Below, in pieces: positions 23,263 to 35,698 of a DNA stretch of 64,000 nucleotides. The DNA comes from Adiantum capillus-veneris. Lineage: Eukaryota; Streptophyta; Polypodiopsida; Polypodiales; Pteridaceae. The DNA is taken from assembly GCA_014529385.2 (NCBI GenBank), contig CM043969.1, forward strand, positions 29,716,946 to 29,780,945, written 5' to 3'. A model generated the notes under the pieces. That model did no database searches. It was not told where the DNA came from and saw only the letters and a program-made list of their open reading frames with translations. Within the stretch, counting starts at the first letter, position 1. Each line of letters opens with the position of its first letter. The position numbers and the translations under genes were made by a program.

Positions 23263-23290
23263 GGGGGGGGGGGGGGGGGGGGGGGGGGGG
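23263..23290. repeat. Poly-G run of 28
   Basis: Uninterrupted G-run; its length is likely to be uncertain in any assembly. Confidence 0.85.
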
Positions 23291-24349
23291 TCCGACGTCC
23301 CTCTAAAGTGGGCCAGTTTTTTATTGGACCCCGTACCCTACCGACTGATCCAAAACACACATAGCGCACACACATACACACACAATGGGGCATGCAACTA
23401 TGTATGTTACATTGCACCTAAAAATTTTCACATGTAAAGAGAGCATAGATGCTTGTGGGCTTATGTATCCAACAGTGGGCCATGGATGCAAAAAATTATG
23501 AGGCCATGCTATAATGAGGATAATCTATGGATTCCACCATAGAGCATCATCATCAAGCTTCTCTCACATATGAATGGTTTTCATTCTAACTTCACACTAG
23601 AGGAAAGTCCCAAATAAAGAAAGATTTTTATCATGTGGGTGGAGAAGTGTGCTAACTTTAGCACACAAATCGATCGTTTGTCTGTCTATGGAGCATGCAA
23701 GATTATCAGTGGTGATGTCTTCAAATTCCACCACCTTACTTGAGGTGTATGTGGGAGATGGTGGCAGTCTTTTCCCATGTCCAAGGACTCAAGCAGCTCT
23801 TCTTTTAAGAAATCTAGTTGGCAATTAGAATTCCAAAGCATGCTTGAGAAGTAAACCTCATAGGCTAGCAGACAAATTGGTAAAGGGGAGGAAATGCATG
23901 TTCCTTAATTATAGAAAACGAGGCTCTTCACAATCTCAAAACCTTTTTCTTCCCTCCTTGGTACTGGAGATTGAATAAGTTAGAAACTCTTGATTTCTTC
24001 CTTCTGTTCACACTAAACACCCATCCAGTGTTACAAAACAACCGGGTCCAGTGTATTTTAACCGGCTGAAATCCTAAAATCCCGGTTAGATTTTGAGCTT
24101 GTCTTGAAGAAAACCAGGAAGTTTTCACAAATTTTAGTGTAATTACAGGCAAAAGCTTTAAATTTTGACCTAAAAATTGGGAGGATTTCAAGCTTGCCCT
24201 TATTTTCTTCGGATAGGAAAAATGTATTTCTCTAGCCCTGCACGCATTTTCCTCACAACATTGTGTTTTGGTAATAATTGAGAATAGTTTCTCTCGGAAT
24301 ATAGCGAAGGTTATCGTATGGTAACACGTGAGTGTGAGGAAAGGGGTTA

Positions 24350-24413
<64 letters not shown>

Positions 24414-24943
24414 GAATTTACAAAATATGATTCCATACATAGGGGTAAAAAGGGGGCATTTGATGAATGCAGGCGACACTTCCTTACTATTGCGAGTGAA
24501 ATCCTACTCTCCTACTCGGTCTAACGCCCTATTAAGGGGAATCTCCCCAGATTCGCCCCCCCTCTCTCCTCTCTCTTCCCTTGATCGTCGCGCCACCTGG
24601 TTCGCCATTCTTGCCCCGTGTGCCCTTGCATAGCAGCTACTCAGCTCCATCCCCCGCCCTGCAACTTCTTGCGACTAATGCTCCCATTAGTCACCAGCCG
24701 CCGCTGCCCTTGTCCCAAATGGCAAAAAAAAACGGCCCTCGCGCAGATGTGAGCAGGCAGATCATCGCCACGCCCAGCCCACCTTGCAGATTTAGCTGCT
24801 GTCCCAGCCTGAGGAGCAATGCCCTGCCTCTTCCCCAGGATCCGACAGAGGAAGCACGGAAACAGACGGCATCCCGTCCCACGCAGAGAAAATCTCTCTC
24901 TCTCTCTCCCTCTCTCTCTGCGCTCGTCGACACATGGCATGTC

Positions 24944-24986
<43 letters not shown>

Positions 24987-25154
24987 CGTGCCATGAGTTG
25001 TTTTTTTCTTCTCAAGGCCTAACCGCATCTCCCCAGATTCCAAGCAGACTAATGACTCCAAAATTGGGGACACCTACGCCTTGGCTGTTTGCTGCATAGT
25101 TTGATAACTTAAATGCTTGTTATTCATCGAGTTTTCTGAATTATGCTTTGATAA

Positions 25155-25525
25155 TTATAAAAAACAAGCCCAAAGAGTTGATCTAACGGTAAAGTTTTGG
25201 CCTCTCACCCTACAGGTTGTGGGTTCAAATCCCTTATCACACTCTAGGGGGACACCTTGTGCTCACTTGGTGTTCACGTTGCTAGGGCTCTTGCCCTTGG
25301 AAATTCGAGTGCATCCTCCTCTTGGGATTCGTCACCCGAGGAGGAGGTTCCTAGTTGGTTGCTACGAGTTCTCTCCGTCGTTCGTAGCACATGGTGCATC
25401 AATTAGGTGGCCATGATGCCTACGTGTGGCTCTTGCCCGATGGTATGCGGCCCTTGCCTGTCCATGTAACATGGCTAATATTTAGAATGTGGTGTGTATA
25501 ATTTTTTTAAATAAAAAAGAAATAA
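25155..25525 (+). mobile_element. tRNA-derived SINE
   Basis: Box A-like TGATCTAACGG at about 25,178 and box B GGTTCAAATCC at about 25,221 have tRNA-like spacing (43 bp), and between them is the GGCCTCTCACCCT segment common in plant SINEs. The body continues for about 270 bp and ends in an A/T-rich tail near 25,500-25,525. No cloverleaf can be formed, so it is not a tRNA gene. Flanking direct repeats are AT-rich and not decisive. Confidence 0.65.
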
Positions 25526-25718
25526 AGGATGGAAGACCTGGTCATACCACGAGTGAAATTTTCATCTTATTTGGAAACTTCACCTTCACATTATTATTTT
25601 CAAACAAGTACAAATACATTCGATATAAAATGATTATGTTTTTGATTGCAAACATTTATCCATTCATAAGAAGTTTTGGACAAATTCTCACAATAATTCC
25701 CACATTGTGACTTACCTC

Positions 25719-25863
25719 AACATCATGAGCTTCTGCGAGGGAGGCACCGCATGCCTAGCTAGGTACGATTGGGGGCAGGGGACCACCGCGGGCTGATGGT
25801 CCCTTGCCCCCAATCGTACCTAGCTAGGCATGCGGTGCCTCTCGAGCAGAAGCTCATGATGTT
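25719..25863. ncRNA. Near-perfect hairpin, candidate miRNA precursor or foldback element
   Basis: Two arms of about 66 bp (25,719-25,785 and 25,797-25,863) pair almost completely around an 11-nt loop. Differences are one wobble-type G/T site in the CCCCTTGCCCC region and a 3-4-nt bulge near the base (GAGG against TCGA). On RNA from either strand this gives a stem like that of a young plant MIRNA. It could equally be a recent inverted duplication or a MITE. No matching mature miRNA is recalled. Confidence 0.5.
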
Positions 25864-26497
25864 ATTCATTGTATGAAAAACTCCGTTTTCCTACATGAGA
25901 AAATTTCTAAATTATGATGATGTTTAGGTGGTCTATTTAAATACCATAACTTAAAACGAAGTGAAGGTTCGTGTGGGCATTCTAAAACAAATGAGGCTCT
26001 TTGACGAAGGGACTCATTCACTAATGAACAAATGCACATAAACAATTATACACTTTCTCCCTTCTCCTTTAAGGCATGCCAAAAAGGTTTATTATTTGGA
26101 AGCTTAATTATTTAGAAATATGGATTATTCATGGAATGTGGATCGATCTAAAGCCCAAAAAAGGTAGGCTGTGTGGTAGTTTAATACTCACTCTTGGGTT
26201 GTAAAAAGATATGGCTCTTAGGTAAAGCACAACAAGAAGGTTCCATAACTTGAAGAAGATCTTTAAAAGCTAGGCCTAGTCTTTTTGAGCATGCGTGTGC
26301 TTATATCTTTTTCGGCATGAGAAAGACAAACATTTGGGCATGCATATTGCCCCGAAGATAAGAAAGCCAACTTGCACACATTCTAATTAATCTATACTAT
26401 TTATAATGGGCGGAAGGGATCCGTACCCCCCTTTCTGCCACGCGTCAGCAACACGTTCAACCGATGAATGTGGCTTGTAGGTCCGAGCACACAATGA

Positions 26498-26558
<61 letters not shown>

Positions 26559-26628
26559 GAACCTGCACAAAAATCGAGAGAGACGGTGGAGCCCGCCGGC
26601 CACACTAGTTCTTCTAATTTTGGCTCAT

Positions 26629-26700
<72 letters not shown>

Positions 26701-27150
26701 GTTTGTGCATTAAACAATTGAACTTGTCTAGTGATTGTAGATAGGCTTGCAACATGGTAAATACTTCTTTTGGTCCATAAGCTTTTAGTTATAGACCATA
26801 GAGCCTTTTCACCATGAGAAACCCACGTCATGATTCTTTTTTGTAGCAATTCACACACATCCCGTGCCAATCGATACGATCGTCCCTTATGAGCGCACAT
26901 GGTCACGTGGTCGCCTTTGAACCCATGACCCGGGTCACGTAAGAACAAAGACTCAACCAATGAAGCTAGCTCCTTTGGACAAAGTCATGATTCTTAAACT
27001 AGTTAAACCTTCCAACATGAATGTTAGATTAATTTCCCATTTTTCATTGAATATTAACAAGAGCATCTCGTATAAATTAGTCATTGAGCTCCAAGCCTCA
27101 TATAAAACTTTGGAATAAATTGACATAATTTAGATCAACCCGCAAGGAAA
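25864..27150. other. Intergenic with microsatellites and a SINE-like unit
   Basis: No gene. Compound (GT)n(GA)n tracts lie at 26,497-26,560 and 26,629-26,697, both in the same order. Elsewhere nothing was recognised. Confidence 0.6.
26760..26978 (-). mobile_element. SINE-like unit (tRNA-type head)
   Basis: On the minus strand a box A-like TAGCTTCATTGG at about 26,970 is followed 36 nt later by a box B-like GGTTCAAAGGC. The boxes are imperfect and no clear tail is seen, so this is tentative. Confidence 0.4.
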
Positions 27151-27159
27151 GAAAACAGA

Positions 27160-28935
27160 ATTGAGTCCTATAGCCACCAATGTTAAGTTCAACTCCCCTA
27201 AACTCTCCTATGAAGAAATACCCATGCTCACACTTCCAAGTGCGGGACACCCAGATGTACACAATACTCGTAGGCTTGTTAAGATACATTTTTATTGGTT
27301 TGGAATGTATAAGGACTTCCTAGAATATGTGATTAAAACAACATATTAGTGAATTTGGGAATTTCCCAATTCCCACTTTCAGAACAAGCTTAAGGTCAAA
27401 GTTTTGGGAGCATGGCTCAAAAGAGATTTTGAAGAACTACCTTGTGGAAGAATTTGGCTTTAAATAATACTTTGAGATTTGTCCATACGGCCTTTTTTTT
27501 TTTTTTTTGCAAAACTCACAATTGTGAGTGGATAGTATTTAGAACATCACAAATATACACCAGCCTCGAGCTCAGACCGAGCATTGAGGATCAAAGGATT
27601 ACAAGTTTTCTGCTTGATAAAGAAACCACAACTACTCCTAGGCTTTACTTATTACAAGATGTCATCATGACATGTATTGTTCTAGACCAGTCCTCTGAGG
27701 CTTGTTTGCCTCCGATCATGTGGATCATCACACTGCTCTCTTGTATGATTTCACAAAAGCTTGCCACAACCAGACCCCCCACACACTGTGGTTCCTTGCT
27801 TGCCAAATATGGTGAAAGAAGTAGTACCGGATTATTTGAGTGCAGACAAGAAGAGCAGGACTTCCCAACATGTTACTACCAAAGAATAGATCAAACTTGA
27901 AGAACTTAATTTGCCATGTCCTTTGAATCCACTTGCATATTTTCTAGCCATGCCACTGATTGCCTGGCATCCCATGAAAAGGTGGGTTAGGTCTCTAGCT
28001 ATTCTGCACCCCATTTAGTCTTCAAGACATTGGTGATTCCCAAATTGGCTATAAAGTCTCAAAATCTCTAATATGGTGTTTTAAATGTAATCAATAAAGT
28101 TGAAAGGCTTAAGTTTGGAGGACTACTTGATCCATTCGTCATCCCTTCAAGGAAATATGAGAGTATCTCCATGGAATTTGTAATTGGATTACCTAGAACA
28201 CAGAGGGGGGCTAGACTGTCTGGGCGATAGTGGATGGATTAACCAAAATGGCTAGGTTTATTTCAACCAAATATGATGTTAAAACTACAGACTTTGCTAG
28301 ATTATTTGTAGAAAATCTCTATCTATGGTTTACCAGCATACGTCGTGTCAGATAGAGAGAAAGTTTAATAGCCATTTTTGGAGAGCTGCTTTTAAGAGGT
28401 TGAAAACCAAACTAAGCATGGACACAACTGACCATCCTTAAATGAATGGTCAAACTGAAAGGGTTAATAAAATCCTAGAAGATATGCTACGAGCATATGT
28501 TAGCAAAAGACAAACTAATTGGGAATAGTACTTACCTGTAGTAGGGTTTGCATATAATAGCGCCAAGCACTCTTCTAGTGGATATAGTCCATTCATGTTA
28601 ATGTATGAATTTCACCCTAAAGCTCCTTATACAATAGGATAATTTTAAGAAGATATGAATGAGATGCTTAAACTTGCTAAAGATAGTATTAAAAGGGCTC
28701 AAGATAGAGCAAAAACATATATTGATTTGCATAGGAGGCCCCTTAGCTTTGAGGAAGGGGAGCAAGTCTATTTAAAAGTGCTTGAAAAGTCAGAAACCAT
28801 GAAGATGGGACAGTGTCCAATATTATCACCAAGGTATTGTAGACCTTACACAATACTAAAGAAAGTTGAAGATATGTCTTACAAACTCCAGATACTAGAG
28901 ACAAGTGGCATACATCTAAGTATTCCACCTTAGCA
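27160..28935 (+). pseudogene. Dead gypsy integrase remnant
   Basis: An HHCC-type finger remnant at about 27,235-27,345 (GHPDVHNTRRLVKIHFYW) and an integrase core at 28,080-28,650 (QTERVNKILEDMLRAYV near 28,450, then AYNSAKHSSSGYSPFMLMYE) are followed by an open C-terminal piece at 28,655-28,933. Plant chromovirus-like elements have these blocks. About 700 bp of unrelated sequence separates finger and core, so either an insertion happened or the middle is beyond recognition. Many stops are present. Confidence 0.7.
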
Positions 28936-29502
28936 GACTCAAAACAAAGTTGGGTCGATTCGATACTCTTATTCAAGATGAGCAAATAATGGAACTCATA
29001 GATACTCAATCTCTTCCACACAAATTAGAAAGAATACTAAACATGGGGGCCTTTGGAAGGTGTTATCCATTATTGCACACTATGCCTGTCTCTCAAGTTC
29101 AATAGTCTTAGCTTCATGCACTACTTGTGTGCTTGATTTTTATCACATGTGAGCTTTGCTTCCACCTCCAAGCTACTACTTCATGGATGCTCAATTTCCA
29201 CCCTCATATCCACAATCCTCAAGCATCAAGAGTCATTGATCAACTTGGGATAGAGCATTTGACATGTTTGATTTGGTCCCATTGGTCATATTCTAATCTT
29301 TAAGGACAATACATTTTGGTCTCGTTGGCTATGGTAGCCTCCTCTCTTTGAGATCATCTCTCTTTGGCTCTATGAGATATGGGAAAAACTATATATATGT
29401 ATATATTTCTCTCTTGTAAGGTATGTAGGAGCATGGTCCAACTGGCTCTGTGTGTGTGTGTGTGTGTGGGACCTTGAAGCAGATCTCCCCCCCCCCCCCC
29501 CC

Positions 29503-29534
<32 letters not shown>

Positions 29535-29928
29535 TGTTAGAGTAACAAATCTTGAGTTCAACTTGTCAGATCGATCCTTGAGATTTCCTTCTTGTTTAAG
29601 TATTAAAGCTTGTGTTCAACTTGTCAAATCAATATTTGAGGTCTCTTGGAGAATTTCTAGGACATTAGAAATTCTCCTCAGGACGTGTGTGTGTATAGAG
29701 AGAGAGAGTTTGCAAAGTGTGTTTTTGGTGGAAGTGCCTATCTTTCGAAGGTTGTTTGCATCCTCATTACTAAGGAAAGTTGGTTTACTCTCTTTAGGAA
29801 AGGGTTTTTGGTTTTTTCAATTTGCCCATGTGGCTATGTGTACTTCTCACGTCTCATAGTTCTAGTTTGTTGCTTGAGGGCCCTTGTTCTTAGAGATTTT
29901 TCAAGTAATACAAAACAACCTCTTTTCC

Positions 29929-29974
<46 letters not shown>

Positions 29975-30101
29975 AGTAAAAAATTCCTTTTTATTGGTTA
30001 GGTGTAGTTGATTGGTTATCCAAATTCCCTTCTAAGCAACAGATCTAGAGTCCCAAATTTATAAGATGTAGAATGTGTCTTCGTCTTCTTCTTCTTCTTC
30101 T

Positions 30102-30155
<54 letters not shown>

Positions 30156-30160
30156 ATATA

Positions 30161-30218
<58 letters not shown>
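28936..30218. other. Intergenic with microsatellites
   Basis: No gene. (GT)n at 29,449-29,468, a C-run at 29,487-29,505 followed by (CT)n to 29,533, (GA)n at 29,935-29,972, and a compound (CTT)n(CT)n(AT)n(AC)n tract at about 30,084-30,219. Confidence 0.6.
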
Positions 30219-30222
<4 letters not shown>

Positions 30223-31250
30223 CTGACAAGTCATTGGCTAACCCTTTGCTGACAAATTCCCTTTTTGGTGTGCTAACCTAGAGCTACTATGCTCTAGAAA
30301 AAATTTCACTGAGTCTCTAGAGAAGACCACATGGAATTGCTCATGGTACCAAATGTCTACCAGATGTATACCACACCCACACACACCCTTGCTTATTAAA
30401 TATAGGTACTATTCTCTGTTTTGGCCCTTCTCCAGTCACTACCTTTGTCTCACTCTACAAGCTGACAAGTATCGATTCCTATATCTACGCTATGATGGCA
30501 TTCTGGAAGTCCTTGTGGGATCCCTTGGTTTGGTGATACATCTTGGTGTTGCCCGTCCTTCTCAATGATAGTCGCCCAGATCACACGTACTTTGACGCGA
30601 GCAATTACTAATAACCACCCACCCACTCACTCTGTGTGGTTTGGTGCATGCATTATACATCTTAAAAAGATTACATCACTACCTCACTCATAATCTAGTG
30701 ATTACATCCTAAGCTAGTGGTATAGCTGGCAGGGGCTAGTTTTAACTAAAAGCCCATTTGGCATTCAATGCTAAATAATTTATATGGTAGGCAACACACA
30801 CACACGCACTGGAAGTCGAGCGTGTATAATTATAGCTCCTTCACTGGTTGGTTCTCGCAGATAAGCGGCCTATCTTTCTTTCCCCTTCTGGTTCGGTTCT
30901 GTCCCGCGAGCGAAGGCAGGAGAGAGCACACACACATAGACACTAGGTACTCGCACGCGCTCACACATACCCGCCCATAATTGAATCTCCCTCTTCTCTT
31001 ACTGATACGATCGGGTTCGTTGCTCAAGATATGCAGGCTACGGCTCTGTTCATGAACTTAGTCTCGCTGAAACGCTGGAGCATACTTTTCACACACACAC
31101 GCACACACACACACACACACAACCTAGAGGATGGTTCAGCTACTGAGGATCTTCCATGGTGCGTTCTGCCGAGATGACCTTCCTATTGGTACATGCAGTC
31201 CATATTCGCTATGCTACAACGGAGGCAATTCTGGCCGCAACCAATAGCCA
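30219..31250 (+). repeat. Segmental duplication block A, copy 1
   Basis: Nearly identical in order and orientation to 34,134-35,177. It starts directly after an (AC)n tract. The open frames inside are short; I see no convincing gene. Confidence 0.9.
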
Positions 31251-32996
31251 CACGTCGACGTCAGCATAACAGGTAGGTGCTTATGCACCTACTCAGGATG
31301 GGTAACATGCTTTGGAAACGGTACAAATTTCTAATGTTTGCAGGCTCATTAGATGTATAATAGCCTCAAACTCAGTCCGTAGTGAGATTATCTTAAAACA
31401 ATTTTTTTTTCTCATGATTTTGAGAAAGTGTACAAGGTTTTTTGGTTTTCACAGCTAATCAGTTGAACTTAATGACAAATATGGTTTATTTCTCATGTTA
31501 TGCAATTCATATAGAGTTCGGATGGTTTATTAGACTTATCATTTGACCTGAATGCAACAAGGTTGGATTAAACTAAAATAAAAGACACTCTTTGTCTGAG
31601 GAAATGATTGTCACTATTTGTTGCATGCAACCTCATGTGAGGGTCTCGTGGGAGATGGCATTGACTGGTCTTTTTTGAAATGACTGAGCATAAACAAAGG
31701 AAATGCTGCCAAAATTTTTGCATACATAGTTCCGATTCGCCATACCCTGGTGCGTTGCTTGCATATAATATTAGATGGTTTCTTTGGGAATGTTTGTCGA
31801 AAAACGTCCACTAATAAACACAGAAGTCCTAATCTTATACTAGAGATTGGGCTGGCAGTAGTATCCTTTTGCATAGTCAGTGTCTTGAGTTGATAATGGA
31901 CACTTAACTACTGATGCTGATATATTGTGGCATACCTGTGACTGAGCGATTTTGACATGATCGCAATTGCACCTACTCAGTATATTTTTGGTTTTTTATA
32001 AGTAACAAGTTATTAGAAGGTATGTCGGAAAGAAAAACACTTGAAACCTGCAAGTTGTAGTGTCCATTTCCGGGTTTTGTACTTAACATAATTTGAAGTT
32101 TTTGGATTTTCTATTCACTAATGTGAGTTTGCATGAGTTGATGGACCAGAGTTGGGGATCCATTGGCCCTGATATCCACCTGGATTGCTAAATACATTAG
32201 TCATTTGGTTACTGGAAGTCGACACTAAAGTGTATGTATCGGATTATGTCTGGGATTTGGCACTCAGAGTTGCAATACGGAAATGGGGTGACCTGATTGG
32301 TCTAAATTACCCTTTAGACTTGGAGTTAATCAATTTTAGGCATTGGTTTTTTTACCACAGAGATATTTGCTTGCTCTCGGAACTTAGCAAAAGTAATAAT
32401 AAATGTATGGATGGGGAATGACTATCATTGGCATAAATATACTTGTGCCTCTGGTAAAGATCTTCGAGGAAGTGGTAATGACCGGAAATTTTGAAATACT
32501 ATTTGTATGTAAATAATATGCTGTCCAACTTAAAACATCCACCTAGCAAAATAGCCTTGAAGACATGTACTTCTATCTTTGTGTGCAGGAAATCACTTCT
32601 GATGAAGGTAAGTATATAGTGGCGACTTCACAATTACGAAGTACTTTTTGATGCTCTTGGATAAGTACATAATTTTTGACACAAATGTTTTACTTTGAAG
32701 TTTGTTCAAATTAAAAGAGCCTTGATCCTCAAGTGGGGGTCTCGGAAGAGATGGTAGTAGACTGGACTTTTGAAAACTGATCCAATTTACAAAAGAGATG
32801 TTGTCCAATTTTTTCTAGAATTAAAAGATGTAAACATTAGCATATATAAATGGCTCAAACTTGATATTAGATCTTTGTTATGGTGATAGTTTGTGTTGTA
32901 ATTTTTGACACCAATAACAAGGGGAGGGAGTCGTTGACACCTGTCTTCCCAAGTAATGCTAGTTCTGACAGGCTTGTGTTTCTTGGATGGTGGCAG
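31251..32996 (+). other. Single-copy stretch between duplication blocks, with possible micro-exons
   Basis: Missing from the second duplication copy. Two segments are bordered by good splice sites: 32,589-32,607 (GTGTGCAG before, GTAAGT after) and 32,972-32,996 (TCTGACAG before, GTAAGAG after). A donor-like AACAG/GTAGGT sits at 31,270. No long coding frame is present, so any transcript would be non-coding or UTR. Confidence 0.3.
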
Positions 32997-33351
32997 GTAA
33001 GAGATTCTTTCCTTGGGATTACAACGAAAACTGCAGCAATAACGGAAGATCATCCAATTTACCAGCTAATGTACCAGCTGGATCCTTCTACATGTTGATG
33101 TAGTGGAATCTCATCCCAAAGGATGGGCACATAAGATACGACACTAAGATATTATATTGTAATAATCAAAGATCAAATTTCTTAAGATCAAATTTCTTAT
33201 CTAAATGATTGTATTATCCATTAGATACAGAAAGTTGTATTGGTGTATATGAAATGATTTATGACATATTGTTTTAAAATATTATTATTTAATACAATTG
33301 TCTAAGTATGGTTCAATTATGAGGAGATTTTTCATACTTAAACACACACAC
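32997..33351 (+). repeat. Segmental duplication block B, copy 1
   Basis: Matches 35,315-35,652 from GTAAGAGATTCTTTCCTTGG to TTCATACTTAAACACACACA. It ends at a short (AC)n tract that is expanded in the second copy. Confidence 0.9.
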
Positions 33352-34130
<779 letters not shown>

Positions 34131-34133
34131 ATC

Positions 34134-35177
34134 TAGCTGACAAGTCGTTGGCTAACCCTTTGCTAACAGCTTCCCTTTTTGGTGTGCTAACCTAGAGCTA
34201 CTATGCTCTAGAAAAAATTTCACTGAGTCTCTAGAGAAGACCACATGGAATTGCTCATGGTACCAAATGTCTACCAGATGTATACCAGACCCACACACAC
34301 CCTTGCTTATTAAATATAGGTACTATTCTCTGTTTTGGCCCTTCTCCAGTCACTACCTTTGTCTCACTCTACGAGCTGACAAGTATCGATTCCTATATCT
34401 ACGCTATGACGGCATTCTGGAAGTCCTTGTGGGATCCCTTGGTTTGGTGATACATCTTGGTGTTGCCCACCCTTCTCAATGATAGTCGCCTAGATTTGCT
34501 AAACCCAGATCACACGTACTTTGACGTGAGCAATTACTAATAACCACCCACCCACTCACTCTGTGTGGTTTGGTGCATGCATTATACATCTTAAAAAGAT
34601 TACATCACTACCTCACTCATAATCTAGTGATTACATCCTAAGCTAGTGGTATAGCTGGCAGGGGCTAGTTTTAACTAAAATCCCATTTGGCATTCAATGC
34701 TAAATAATTTATATGGTAGGCAACACACACACACACGCAATGGAAGTCGAGCGTGTATAATTATAGCACCTTCACTGGTTGGTTCTCGCAGATAAGCGGC
34801 ATATCTTTCTTTCCTCTTCTGGTTCGGTTCTGTCCCACGAGCGAAGGCAGGAGAGAGCACACACACATAGACACTAGGTACTCGCACGCGCTCACACATA
34901 CCCGCCCATAACTGAATCTCCCTCTTCTCTTACTGATAGGATGGGGTTCGTTGCTCAAGATACGCAGGCTATGGCTCTGTTCATGAACTAAGTCTTGTTG
35001 AAACGCTGCAGCATACTTTTCACACACACACGCACACACACACACAACCTAGAGGATGGTTCAGCTACTGAGGATCTTCCATGGTGCGTTCTGCCGAGAT
35101 GACCTTCCTATTGGTACATGCAGTCTATATTCGCTATGCTACAATGGAGGCAATTCTGGCCGCAACCAATAGCCACA
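34134..35177 (+). repeat. Segmental duplication block A, copy 2
   Basis: Second copy of 30,219-31,250, offset by about 3.9 kb, with scattered substitutions and repeat-length changes. Confidence 0.9.
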
Positions 35178-35314
35178 TGTTGATATTGATACATGAAGCT
35201 GCATTCGATGGCCATAAAGCAATCTCGACCTCATCAAGCTAAATGGGGTTAGCAGATTCTCGAGATACTTCACTTACGATCCAATTGATTGTTCTATCGG
35301 CAACAATGGGACAT

Positions 35315-35649
35315 GTAAGAGATTCTTTCCTTGGGATTACAAAAAAAACTGCAGCAATAACGGAAGATCGTCCAATGTACCAACAAATGTACCAGCTGGA
35401 TTCTTCTACATGTGGATGTAGTGGAAGCTCATCCCAAAGGATGGGCACATACGATACATATATTATATTGTAGTGATCCAAGATCAAATTTTTAATCTAA
35501 ATGATTGTATTATCCATTAGATACAGAATGTTGTATTGGTGTATATGAAATGATTTATGACATCTTGTTTTTAAAAATATTGTTATTTAATATATTATCT
35601 AACTCAATTCTCTAAGTATGGTTCAATTATGAGGGGATTTTTCATACTT

Positions 35650-35652
<3 letters not shown>
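35315..35652 (+). repeat. Segmental duplication block B, copy 2
   Basis: Second copy of 32,997-33,351. Only about 140 bp separates blocks A and B here, against about 1.75 kb in copy 1, so one copy lost or gained sequence. It ends in an expanded (AC)n tract (35,653-35,694). Confidence 0.9.

Positions 35653-35694
<42 letters not shown>

Positions 35695-35698
<4 letters not shown>

Noticed and set aside
24641-25099. Several overlapping open frames of about 100-170 codons on both strands
   Set aside because: GC-rich flank with (CT)n; they are long only because repeats lack stops and show no domain.
25160-25235. tRNA gene
   Set aside because: Boxes A and B are present, but no acceptor or anticodon stem can be formed; it reads as a SINE head.
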